DNA of 64,000 nt. Origin: Tanytarsus gracilentus. Lineage: Eukaryota > Arthropoda > Insecta > Diptera > Chironomidae. The position numbers and the translations under genes were made by a program. The stretch covers positions 620,001-684,000 of the forward strand of contig JAXRKN010000033.1 of assembly GCA_038502055.1 (NCBI GenBank), in the 5' to 3' direction. This document shows, piece by piece, positions 1-11,932 of this stretch (its first letter is position 1; the number at the start of each line of letters is the position of its first letter). Below the pieces are notes generated by a model that saw only the letters and a list, made by a program, of their open reading frames with translations, was not told where the DNA came from and made no database searches.

Positions 1-1956
1 TTGATAGACATTTCGAAGATGCTAAAAATAATAGCAAACAAAATAACACGTGAACACATGACGCGGTATTGCAGCGAAAGCTAAAAAAGTAATGGCGACA
101 AATGAGCACAATTTATTACAATTTCACTCATCCTAGCGTCTCCTACTTTTGTACCTCCTTCCCGCTGTTTGCTGAGCGTGTTTATTTTTGTAAACAATTT
201 TTCCTCATCTGACTACCATTCAATCAAATTACAGCTAAATTTACATATCGACTAAATTAGAGCTGACAGAAGGGCCGGAATTGTTTGTTTCTCACAACAA
301 CAAGGCATTAATTCAAGTCGTATAAGCTACTGATTTTTCGTGATAATAAAATGATTGATTTTTTATACATTTGATGAGAATTAGTTTATGCTGACTACCT
401 TTGAACCACCCCTTACAATATGATTTATTTTACCCTTATTTTATCGAGTCTAATTTATCAGCAACACATGACGCGAAATCATAAAGCGAAGTCAATTAAA
501 TTAGTTTAATGAAAATTTTATATTCTGTTTTCCGAAAGTGAAATCTATGGTAATGCACCGCAAGTAATTAAAACCACAATTGTTTAACAATGACCCACAA
601 AAAAAGTTAAATTAATAATAAAAATAATTTTCACTATCATTCATCATCCATTGGTCATCTCCGCTTTTAATTGCTCAATGTGGAGAGAGTGAAGAAAATA
701 AAATAATTTTCTTAAGCACAGTGAAAATAGTGAGAGCTGGGCATAAAACTTATGAGAGATGAATTTTTAAATCAACATTTCAAGCTCTAAATGTTAGTAA
801 TTAATCTTCAAATTTTAAATGAGACTTAAAAAAACTTCTAAAAACTTTTCTTTCAGAGGTTGAATTTCGACCCCGATTTTATAAATTTCAAGATTAAAAG
901 TTAATAGCGTTAAAAGTTTATAATTATTCTATTAAAAATTCTCACGACTGCTCCGAAAGAATTTAGACACTCCCCCCTGCTCTACGTCACCCATATTGAC
1001 CTCTAAATAATTGAAAGTTGTGTGAAGAAAAATATTGCAAATGAAAACACAAACACTTAGGGGTGAAGGTTGGTCAAGACTGAAGTTGAGATAATCAAGT
1101 TATAAATTAAAATAAAAATAGATTTTTTATCGCATACAGTTGAAGAGACCTTAACAGAGGTGAAAAAGTATCACTTACATAATGTGTCGAAATTAACAAC
1201 GCGAATTTTTTTTTATGGAATCTCGGTTGTGTAATCGCTCTTTCTTTTTTTGTCTGTATATTTTGACGATATCAAAAACATATGTATAATTTTGTTGGCA
1301 TATATTTTTTCGTGCTTCGACTAGTCATTCAATATATGGGATGAGTGGATAACGAGTAAAATGAGCTGTAATGAAAATTGGCAACTGCGTAAAAATCTTC
1401 GCAATTAAAAGCAACGGAAATATAATTGCAAAACTCTCTCGTTTGGAAGAGCATCTTCACTGACTTAACCACCAGACTTTAGACACTTTCATTCATTGTC
1501 ATCATTCACGCAACCTTTATCATGACTACCCTATTATAACTTAAGGTAATGCCGACAAAATGATAAATGGTATTTTCGCATGACAGACAGATACTCTCAT
1601 TTGGAGGCCATTATGAGGGGTCGTGAACAACGGAAGCTAACAAAAAAACACCGACAGCAAATTTTTTAACCAAGAAATTAGGTTGAATTAAAAGTGATTA
1701 TTGCTAACGTCATTAAAACTAAAACCAACAAAAATCAAGAGTCTTTGTTGTCAACTTGAAAAAAAAATTAATTTCTATTGCTCTAAAATATCGATAATTT
1801 TCAGATGTTTAATAAAGTTGCCACGATAAATTAATTATGAGATTATTTTATTTCGTGACGCACATCTCGTTCCTTAGAAACCTTGATAGTATTTGAATTA
1901 TTTATGCGATGCTCACTTTCTAAGTAATAAATTATTCATACGCATAGAGGACTCAC
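1..1956 (-). other. Intron of the B56 gene (continues off the left edge)
   Basis: AT-rich sequence downstream, in gene orientation, of the donor at 1956/1955. I looked for the next conserved B56 exon (the segment that in the family reads roughly ELFIQKLRQCC) and did not see it, so the next exon probably lies outside the window. No repeat or RNA gene was recognised here. Confidence 0.5.
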
Positions 1957-4900
1957 CTTTCAGTGGTGGCAGTGACTCGATTTCAAATTTCTGCGAGTTA
2001 ATATTGAACCGGGAGCTGACCTGTCGACGATCCTTCTTTATAAATGGTCCCGTAAGATCATACTTTTTGATAGTGGCCGGAGGTGGTGTCGATTGATGAT
2101 GATTGTTGTTTGTTATGGTCGAAGATGCTGTCACCGTTATATTTGGCGGCGACTAAAACGAGAGAGGAAAATTTATTTAACTTTTTTTCTTCTACCAAAC
2201 ACGCGTCTTAAGTTAAGATGAAGACGATAATGGTTTTGTTATGACTGCTGATGAATTATAAACATCCATTCATAATCAACTCGATTGTTCCGGTAGAGGG
2301 TAAGTTTTCACCCAATTAGCACACTGTTTAAAAATTCTTCCATTCATTAAATTTCGCTATTTTACCAACACTCTCGCAGTATGTACATAATAAGAAAAAT
2401 AGAGTAAGTAAATTATAAATTAATTGAAGAACCAAGAAAAAAAGTGAATTTTTTACGGTTATTCACTTCTCTCACACACACACACATGCTCACATAGTTT
2501 TGCGCTTTGCTGAATCGATTATCATAATCCATAAAGTCAATTAATTTACTAGTTATTTTTCCATCTGATAAAACAATTTGAGATCAAACGATGATGAATG
2601 TTAAAAATATTTTTAATTTTCCAAAATTATTTTTTCATATTCTCTCACTTGTGTAAACACAGTCCTATATCTGAATGTAATGTTTTGCTCCTTTTAATTT
2701 TTATTAAAACTGTGCAGAAAAAAAATGAATTATTGTGTGCATTAAAAGTATAACACCATTTTTTTTATTAAAGGGTGCACAATGAAAAATTGAAACATTC
2801 CATTGAGAACGTAATTAATTGCTCATAATAAATAGGGCCTGAGTAAATGTGTTTACATTTTTTCGCGACTATACAATTCAAAATCATTTCGGAATGAGAA
2901 ATTCCTAGCGAGATTCGATAACGGAGCTGAATGTATGCACAGTATAAAGTTGCAATTTACATGCAATAATTGCTTGGTATTGGTAGGAAAACTAAACGAG
3001 CATATCACGATATTTTTTTTCACATCACATTAGACATCAATTAATTTAATTAGTGATCAACACAGGCATCGTTCGCTTGCCGTGTGGAACCGGCAGTATC
3101 AGAGTCATTTTCGTTTCGCTCATCCAACTCTACATCGTAGTATTGCCGAGTAAATATAAAACAGTTAGAGAAGCGCGTAATGACTCTTTATAGTTTTTTT
3201 TTTATTTTCTGCCATGTTGCCATTTTTTCATGCACTTTCGTATCTTCTTAAAATAACATCAATAACAACTGACCATGATTTTTCCACTCACGTTTCTGTC
3301 AATCGCATTTTAAAGCAGCTACTTATCATGCATTAGATTAATCCACATAGGAATTACGATTTCGTGGAGATTTGTTTTTTGCTCCTCTATATTCATATTT
3401 AAAAATTTAAAATTATTCTATAATGTTCCACCACATGATCATCATTATACCATCTTCTTCTTTCTATTTTCAATTTATTCTGCCGCATGCCGGGCTTTAA
3501 CGATTTTTGCAAAGTTGTAATAATCCATGATTTTTTTTGGATCAATGCCCAAATCGAAAGCATGAACTATAATAGCCGATAGAGCACAAGTTCAAACTCG
3601 ATATTCCACATGTTCTCGTCAATCGATTCACGAGCATCGAGGCGCCTCTTTTGGGAGAAGCCCTCATGGCGGTTGGCAATTTTAGATGAGTATTTGCACA
3701 CTTTTATTGCTTAGCCATAGGCAAATACAGAAGAGAAGCTTATCATATTTGCTGCTGTCAACACAAATTTTTATTATTTTCCTTTATAAATACACATGTG
3801 TGCGGTTTACTGCCGACTTTTTAGTTCCATACCGTGAATTTTGCAATTATACCGAGGAACTTGTTAAATGGAATTAAATACACGAATAATTAAGTAAGTA
3901 AAAGTAACTTAAAGTAAAAAAAATATCACTAGAGAGAACAGAATGGAAAGGTTTAAAATAGAATCAGAAAAAATATGTCGAAACGCATCACATGACGTCG
4001 ATGCCGGCACGAAAATGAAAATGAACTTTAAAATGTTATTATCTTGTCTTCATTGAATGGATTTTTTGAAGCGTTGAGAGTGAAATTGATCGAAGAAAAG
4101 TTCACGAGCTCTTGTCAAGGTCGTTGGATGTGAAAATTAAACTACATGTATGATGTCAAATCAGCATTTGTCAATGCCAAATGTTCACACATTTTAAAAC
4201 TCGAGGGATGAGACATTTTTTTTGAAAAATATATTCCGCAGACAGTTTGACTACATGAGTAATGCACTAAAGTCATCACCTCTAGACTGTTAGAGAGGGA
4301 AAATCATCGCTAAGTGAACGCGCGTGTCCTTCAATTTTCTTCTCATTTTCACCGGCACCGCAAAACAAAGCCTCATTGTGTTTTCGCCTCAAAATCTCAC
4401 TTAATAACAACTAATGTGTGTTCTGCCGCAACTGCTCATCATCATACACATTAAGATAAATATTCTTTTATGACAGTATCTTTTTTTAAAAAGAGAATAC
4501 ATAAAATATCTCCACATTGCGCGCCCGCAAATGTACACGACTATAAATGCTCAATGATTGTTTTATTTATTTTTTTTTTCATTAAAAACGATTCTTTCTT
4601 TCGGATACAACATCTGATCGTGTGCTATAAACATATGACCCAAATTTACATTATCAAATAGAAACACATGCCATAATTTTGTTCACGCGAATTTACGGCT
4701 GTGGAGAGGTTTTCAAGCAATCTGCGCTTTTGATGTGATGAAAAATCTTCTTCTTTTTTCTCTAGTCGTCTATCAAAGGAAAAAAAACTTTTTATTTAGT
4801 GCGAAAAAAAATCATGAACTTGATTTTCTTAAAATAATACAGATTATGTGAGTTCAGCCTTCGAAATCTACATTTTATTTTTCTTTTATGGAATTTTCCC

Positions 4901-7680
4901 TTTTCAATTATTCACTGCTTCGATTATAGAGTGCCTCAAATGGCTTCTAAAATTGAAATTTGTTTACACACACGACAGAGAAAAAATAAAAATGCATAAA
5001 TTGTTGCTATCGAGCTCGAATGAAATATCTCAAAGCGTTGATATATTCATCAAATTAAAATCGATAGTTCAAAAAAAAGTGTTTTGATGTCGCGACATGT
5101 TAAGTGAAAAATAGCCTTGAACAAATTTCCATTTTAAAAAAGTTTTGAGCGAGATTAGAGTTGATGGAAATTTTTTGCCTCTCTTCTACCCGGTAGCTCA
5201 AAGCTCTATTTTTATAGCTTTTAAAATGAATATCAAGTCTCGCCATGCTAAAAATGTGATATAAACATTCGAAAGCAACATTTTGTGACTCTATTTTTAA
5301 TTAATATCCGTTATTTTGCTCTTTCTATTGTCGTCGTTCGAGTCTATTAATAGATGCATTCTACTCTCTTTTTTTACACTTCATTTTGATAGCGCTTCTT
5401 TTATTATTAAGCTCGCTCTCTAGCCAATATGGGAGCGCGCATTTTCCTACCATAATTCGGCTGGAGAAAGAAGAAAAAATTTATTGAGAAATTCGAAAAT
5501 CATGTAATGTTCATTAATTAAAGATTTATAGTCTATTGACCGGGCCTCATGTGTATGTACACGCCGTAATGATTTCATGAAGTATTGATTTAGAAAATGA
5601 AGATTGTTCTCTTTTCTCACATCTTACTTTATTCTCTTTTAATGTTCTCCATGTATTTAAGATTCTGCAACTATACACTGTTCTATCATTCTTATATGAA
5701 CGAGAAGAAAAAAATATTCAAACGGTTTTCTAAGTAGACTCTATGAATAGTTGCTCCCTTTATATACACATTACAAAATTGTCGAGAAGTCTCGCAATGA
5801 TCGCAGATGATGATGATGATACGACCACAGCTCTTTTTTTTATGATGAGAATATCTATTTAATCGTGCATGAACTCAGCTTATGTACTAGACTTGTTTTA
5901 TATAAATTCAATTTTTTTTTATTTTGCGTAGATCAATGATGAAACGATCGCGATATAATGATACTTCGTAACTGTTGGTAACTTTAATCTTAAGTGAATT
6001 AAACCACGCGACAGTTTTATCTTGTGTAAACTTCGCAGTAGCAGTATAATCGACATTAAATTGCTCTAATCAAATTCTTTTGTTTTCGACCAAATTGTCG
6101 ATAAAAAACGCGACAAGCAGCGCTAAACGTAAGAGAACGATACAGCAGGAAGCAGGGCATTACTTGAGTGTTGTAATTCGGTCGTTATCATCATCGCCAC
6201 CACCTCTCCTTCTACACAGATTGAGACATTGTGAGAGTCTTCTTATTTTTTATCCTGCTTCTTATTCTCGTTTTTTCTGTGTTGTTTTGGCATGAGCAGA
6301 ATTTTTTTTCAGGTTCTCACTCTATACACAACAAATTTTATCATCACACATTTTCAAAGCCTCGCGACACAAAACGCGATATATGTATGTATGAAGTGCG
6401 TTTGTTGATGAGTGTGGTGGTATAATCCAGTAAAAGAACATTGTGGAGAGTATAAAAGAATGAAAAAAAAATGTTTCAAAACCCACACGTGGGTGTTGCC
6501 GCGTAACCCACTTGTAACAGATCAGTATTGAAAATGTAACTTGGGAAGTCCTATTAAGAAGCCAAAAGAGAAGCCTAATGGAAAATATTTTTTGGAAAGC
6601 TGAAAGGGAAGCATAAGGAAATTTTTTTTTTGGGAAAGTTATTTGCCACTATGTTCCATTTTCGACTGTTTTCCATTATGTTTTGTTTTCCAATGTGCAT
6701 CATTATTTCTATTTGGCTCAATTTTTACATTTCCTATTGTGTTTCATTTTCCACCATGTTCCATTTTCCATTGTGTTCCATTTTCCATTATCACCATTTT
6801 CCATTGTGTTCCATTTTCCACTATGTTCCACCATGTTTCATTTTCCACAGTGTTCCATTCTCCACCATGTTCCATTTTCCACTATGTTCCATTTTCCACC
6901 ATGTTTCATTTTCCACAGTGTTCCATTTTCCACTATGTTCCATTTTCCACTGTGTTCCACTTTCTACTGTGTTTCATTTTCCACAGTGTTCCATTTTTAA
7001 CCATGTTTCATTTTCCCCTGTGTTCCATTTTCTACTGTGTTCCACTTTCCACTGTGTTTCATTTTCCACAATGTTCCATTTCCACAGTATTCCATTTTCA
7101 GATCCATGCCAATCGATTCCTGGTCCAATCCCGAAATCAACGATACCCATGAAGCCATATAAGAGAAAATTTGTATGAAAAGTGGACATTATGGCGGTCC
7201 ATGGCACGACCTGTGGTCATGACCCAAAAAATTCCTAAAATGGGCTAATATAGACCCCAAGACCTATCATTTGGCGAAAACCCGAAGTCTCTAGCTGGTC
7301 CAGGGGCCGAGATCTCACTGGAACAGACAGACAGACAGACGGAATCACGAGCATATAAGCGTTACCACACCTTGTGTGGGTTACGCTAAAAACTTGAATG
7401 AAGAGCAAAAAATAAATTCGACACATCTACAAGAAAAAAGTTTCCATTCCGACCAGTGGAATAACATTGCTTTGTGTCCTTTCCAATTTTAATTAACTCT
7501 CAAAATTGATGTCACTTAATTGGGGTATTAGGACAATTATTGTCGTGGTCTTGGTGTGATAATGATAACAAAACATTTGATCATGAGTTGTTAACCAACA
7601 AAAAAACTAAAACTCACCTTATCAAGATTGTTATTATTCTTCTCACTGCTAGCTACTTTTAAACCGTTTTGTTGATCCAT
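1957..7680 (-). CDS. wrd: PP2A B56 (B') regulatory subunit, gamma/delta type, 5' part only
   Basis: Regulatory B56 subunits bind the PP2A scaffold/catalytic dimer and choose its substrates. Two coding exons are visible: 7618-7680 (ATG at 7680, 21 codons, ending at an AAG|GTGAG donor) and 1957-2152 (acceptor TTTTAG, donor GGTGAGT). They join in phase 0. The second exon carries STPPP, then KKDRRQ, SSRFN and LPPLK. This order matches the N-terminal segment of vertebrate PPP2R5D/PPP2R5C (STPPP...KKERRQ SSSRFN...LPALK) and differs from the alpha/epsilon type. In flies the gamma/delta-like gene is well-rounded (wrd) rather than widerborst; that assignment is from memory of the family. The HEAT-repeat body is missing because the gene runs off the left edge. 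The intron between the two exons is 5465 bp, far larger than those of the neighbouring genes. Confidence 0.75.
6475..7390. mobile_element. Interspersed repeat with hairpin ends and internal minisatellite (non-autonomous, Helitron- or MITE-like)
   Basis: The left end has an imperfect palindrome at 6481-6494 (CCCAC-AC-GTGGG) followed by GCGTAACCCAC at 6501-6511. The right end has GTGGGTTACGC at 7376-7386, an exact 11-bp inverted match to that left motif. The right end also folds on itself: the arms at about 7360-7371 and 7374-7386 pair with one mismatch and a bulge. It is followed by CTAA, which fits the Helitron CTRR rule, although the expected T after it is absent. Just inside is a GACA tract (7324-7341). 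No transposase or helicase frame is present. Partial matches to the left end occur at 30381-30413 and to the right end at about 34721-34786, so this is a family and not unique sequence. Class is uncertain. Confidence 0.55.
6734..7099. repeat. 17-bp minisatellite (unit like CCATTTTCCACTGTGTT)
   Basis: About 20 tandem, imperfect copies of a 17-bp unit. Units vary mainly at ACTGTG/ACCATG/ACAGTG and GTTCC/GTTTC. A more degenerate version starts at about 6650. Because 17 is not a multiple of three and the unit lacks stops, all three plus-strand frames stay open and give overlapping Phe/His/Cys-rich frames of 105-182 codons. These are artefacts of the repeat, not genes. Confidence 0.9.
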
Positions 7681-8296
7681 TTTTATACTTTGTTTAATTA
7701 ACTTTAATTTTTTTATTTGGAATATAAACTCTTTTCTTGTGTGTTGTGTTCAAGTTGTGGAAAATTTACAAATTCTTTTTTTTTTATTTTCAACAAATAT
7801 TATTCAACTTTTTTTTCCGAGAGCTTATTGTATAAATTTCACAGTATACTTTCGATAGATTGTGTAAAGTGCACTTGATTCTTCTTTTAATTTCACTTGA
7901 AGCTTAAATTAATCGCAAAACGCCCGTATTGTAAAACACCGCAAAGTAAAGCTTCAAATCACATTTAAATTGGAACTTTTCTCGATGTCCTTGGAAAGTT
8001 TAGGACATGTTATTAACTTATGTTTACTGCACGATGTTTTTTAAAGCGAATAATGTACACTAATGGGAGAAATGTTAGAAAAATATGCGGAGCTCTAAGT
8101 CGTGAATTTATTTTTACTTCGGCACTACTTGTTTAAAAAATCACTGGGGAAATTTTCAAAAGAACAAAAATTTAAAAATAGCCGTTAAAATTAAAATTGT
8201 CGTTTTAACTTTACTCGTTTTGACCAAAAAGACTAACCTACTCCAGTGTTTTAAACCACAAAAAAAAAAATTTTCGCACACAAAATAAAAGAAAAA
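7681..8296. promoter_or_regulatory. Head-to-head promoter region between the B56 gene and importin-13
   Basis: 616 bp separates the ATG of the minus-strand B56 gene (7680) from the ATG of plus-strand importin-13 (8297). Both 5' UTRs and promoters must lie here unless an upstream non-coding exon exists. The sequence is AT-rich with several poly-T runs. No TATA box or known core motif could be assigned with confidence. Confidence 0.5.
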
Positions 8297-11200
8297 ATGA
8301 TGGATAGTCTGCAAAATCTCGAGAATGCTGTTAACATTTTTTACAAGAGTCAGTCCACAGATCAAGCACAGCTCAACGAATACCTGATAGCGCAGCAGCG
8401 AAGTCCAATGGGTAATAATATTAAATTTTCAATTTTTTCAAAAATATTTTTTGCATTTCATTTATTTAAATAAATAAATCGTCACTCTCGTCTTTTCAGC
8501 ATGGCAATGGTCGTGGGAGTTTTTAGATTTTACCAAGACCGTCGAGGTTCAATTTTTTGGAGCAGTTACGCTTCACTCGAAATTGTCAAAATTTTGGCAT
8601 GAAGTGCCGGAAAGTATGCACAATGAGCTTAAAGAGAAGCTTTTACAGAAAATTATCGAGTTTGGAGGCGCCGGAACTAAGCTCGTCCTCAATAGACTGT
8701 CCATGTGTGTAAGTTAATCAAATTAAATTCATTAATGAGAGATGATCCAGCCTAATAAAACTTCCAGTTGAGTGCTTTCATCGTTCACATGCTTAAGGAG
8801 TGGCCATCAGCAATAAATGATGTTATCAATATGTTTCAAAACCAGCAATTACCCAATATTACACGTCATACCCAACACTGGATTCTCTTCGATGTACTTA
8901 GCGGTGTACCCGAGGAAGCGCTCAGTATTTATTCGTCTGTCCAGCGTGTCCAACTACGCAATGAAGTATACAAGAACGCTCCACAGATGCTTAAGACACT
9001 AGTACAATTCATTGAGTTGAAATGTGAGCAGCCAACATTAGAAGACGAAGACATTACACTTCTCCTGAACGTGGCCAAATGCTGTCAAAATTGGTTTTCA
9101 AAAGGAAACATTCCACTCGACGAGTGCGTCTTTATATCATCCGCAGTCCTCAAACTAGTCTCAAAAATCTACTGGGCTGTCCTTGAAAATGATGGATGTT
9201 TGTCGCCTGATGAGAGTGAGCTAGCTGAGAGCAGTTTAAAGGCACTCTCAAATATGATGATTCAACCCGATTCTCACAAGTATGGAAATTCAGCACTGAC
9301 ATTGATGAGAATGTTCCTCGAGACACTTAGTCCCATCGTTAAAAACGAACTGAAAATGGACAATCTCAATGAGGATATTGCGTTCTGTGTCTATTCACTT
9401 TTTATTACATGTGAGATATTTATTTTTATGTTAAACATCAATCAACATTAACTCTCTCTAATTTTTACAGCTGTCGAGTGCCATTCAAGAACAATTTTAG
9501 CTGGGATTTGTGCCGAGTCGCCTGAACATCATGAAATCTATGTAAGATTTGTAAATGAAATTCTTCTTTGTACTGATAAACCTGGGACTTATCCGGTTGA
9601 GGAGTCATGTTCAACGTTGGCGATGGGATTTTGGTTTATGCTTCAGGACGAAGTTTTATCCTATGAAAATCCTCTCGAACGACAGAGATGCCACGAAGCA
9701 ATTCAACCAGTTTACGCACATCTCGTCAAGATTCTTGTGAGAAAATCTCAACTACCCGACGATGGAAGTATCGGAAAGTGGAATTCAGATGACCTCGAGA
9801 CATTTAGATGTTACCGTCAAGATATAGCTGACACGTTGCTTTGTTGTTTTGATGTGCTACATGTCCAAATCCTTAAAATTCTCTCCGATATTCTTGACGA
9901 AGGAATTGCTGCAATTCAAATGGACATTAAAAATTGGCCAATTTTAGAGGCAGCTATTCATGGCTTCTGTGCAATTTCACAGCAAATAGAGAGTGCAGAA
10001 TATGAAGAAATAGTGAAATTAATGCGAGTGTTGAATGAAATTCCTTACGAGACAATGAACGAGAAACTTTTGGGCACTGCATTGGAGACAATGGGAAGTT
10101 TTAGTGAATGGGTTAACGATAATCCAAAATATCTCATGAGTGCAATTCAACTGTTGGTAAAAGGACTCGATTCGACAATGGCATCGCAAGCAACCTTAGG
10201 TCTTAAAGATCTTACAAGTGATTGTCAACCAGATCAAATGATTCCTTTTGCTGAACCACTCCTCGAAGCTTGTCAGCGTTCATTGATGAAAGGTCATCTC
10301 GCCAATCCCGAATCAATTCGATTAATGTACAGTATTGGAAACATCATGAGTATGGTATCACCCGATAAAATACCCATTTATCTCGACACCATTATTTCGC
10401 CATGCTTTAAAGAGCTTCAGATGTTGGCCGAGCAACAAAATACATCTGACAGTGCACGATTGAGAGTAATGTTTTGTCTCAATATGATTTCGACCCTCTT
10501 CTCATCGCTCAATACGAATAAAAATAAGAATGAGAAAAAAAGAATTACACCGTTACCAATTGAAGATCAACCGCAGCCAATTTTGATGGTTCTTCAAAGA
10601 ACTATGCCGATCTTCAAGCAAATTTGTGATTTATTTATCAACGACGTACAAGTGGTTGAAATTTTGTGCAGAGCAATACAGCAGGCAGTGAATAATTTGG
10701 TGGACGACATAAAGCCTATACTGAATGACATTTGCATGCTCATTTTGTCCATTTTTCAAAACAAGTGTGTACCACCTGCAATAGATATTGCTGGTTCTGT
10801 AAGTTACTTAAATAAGTTGCTAAATTATAAAGTTAACTTTTTTATTTTTTAGTGTATTCTCATGTTCTTCAACGATGAGGGCTACAGAGAGCCCATGAAG
10901 CAATTGCTCTTACAAATCATCGCTTACAATTTCAATGTCTTCGAACAGACTCCGCCAAATAAGTTCTCAGATATATCGGATTTGTTGGAATCATTTTATG
11001 CACTCAACACAAAAATTGTAAAGAAAATTCCGACAGCTTATACGAATGAGAATATGGACTTTCCGAAACTGGTTGACTTTGGTAAAAAAAATTATTATTT
11101 TTGAATAATATGTATTTAAATGTTAATTTTAGCTTTGAAAGGCATAACACTTCCAGAGTCTGGAGCAATAAAAAAATCTGCATGCTTTCTGGCAACTTTT

Positions 11201-11600
11201 ATCAAAGAATCTCGCAATCATCTCAGCATGACCAATTCTGTCCTCTTAAAGGGAGAAGAAATTGTAAAAATTGTTGTGCTCTGCATTTCTGGAATTACGC
11301 CACGAGTTAATGTCGATGCTTTTGGTGATGTATTCATTGCCCTAAACTCAAAATATCCATCGGAATTTATTGTCTGGATGAAAATTCTCGAGACACCGAA
11401 TTTTCCAACGGCTTACATCAATCACAACGAAAAGACTAATTTCATGAAGTCAATCATAAAGTAAGAAAATATTTTAATTCACATATAGTTTGCCTTAATA
11501 AATTTTATTTTAAAGGGAAAAAGTCAATAAACGACTCATTCAAGACCACATCAAGAGATTCGCTGCGAAATGCCGCGGTGTCATCGAGGATCACATGTAA
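8297..11600 (+). CDS. Ipo13: Importin-13 (importin-beta family transport receptor)
   Basis: Bidirectional karyopherin; family members import cargoes such as UBC9 and the Mago-Y14 pair and export eIF1A, using RanGTP. Exons: 8297-8411, 8500-8708, 8768-9410, 9471-10798, 10853-11081, 11133-11460 and 11516-11600, giving 978 aa (human about 963). Introns are 51-88 bp with GT-AG ends and all junctions keep frame. Matching landmarks include AWQWSWEF and the following QFFGA (human AWHFSWQL...QYFGA), GFWFMLQDEVLSYE (human TFWYTLQDDILSFE), the FRCYRQDIADTL stretch (FRIYRVDISDTL), and a C-terminal VNKR segment ending in a short basic tail. The first ATG (8297) is immediately followed by a second one, and either could start. 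An AATAAA lies at 11711-11716. The fly orthologue is cadmus (cdm). Nothing is missing and the model looks functional. Confidence 0.95.
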
Positions 11601-11932
11601 AGACAAAGTTTTAGCAACTTTAATTTTATAAAATGACAAAAGTTTTGCTTTTTAATATTTAAATTTTGCATATTTTAGATTTTTGAAATGTGATATCTAA
11701 AAAAAGGTAAAATAAAGACAGGTACAGAATAGATAATTGAGAGAAAATTAATGGATTTAAAAAAATTTAAAATTGTTAAATTTAAAAACCGTTATGAAAA
11801 TATTTAAATTGATTAATTTCCTTTTTCGGTAAAATTAACCGTCACAATAATTTTAAATTTAAAAATTTGTCTCCTCAGTTGTTTAGAAGCGGAATTTAGA
11901 ATTTTGATATTTTTAAAAGACTTAATTAAAAA
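11601..11932. other. Spacer between importin-13 and the THAP/zinc-finger gene
   Basis: Holds the importin-13 3' UTR and poly(A) signal (11711-11716). Its second half must contain the promoter and 5' UTR of the next plus-strand gene. AT-rich, with several AAATTTAAA-type runs and no recognised element. Confidence 0.5.

Larger units (their letters stand above)
2153..7617 (-). other. 5.5-kb intron 1 of the B56 gene
   Basis: Non-coding, AT-rich, with short simple repeats (a CA tract near 2471-2486, ATG/GAT triplets near 5808-5820). Short open frames in it are scattered in all frames with no shared motif and look like chance. Its only clear structure is the repeat element at about 6475-7390, described separately. 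Long 5' introns of this kind often hold enhancers, but no specific site is evident. Confidence 0.6.

Noticed and set aside
6630..7178. Overlapping Phe/His/Cys-rich open frames of 105-182 codons
   Set aside because: They come from the stop-free 17-bp minisatellite read in all three frames; there is no splice or protein-family support.
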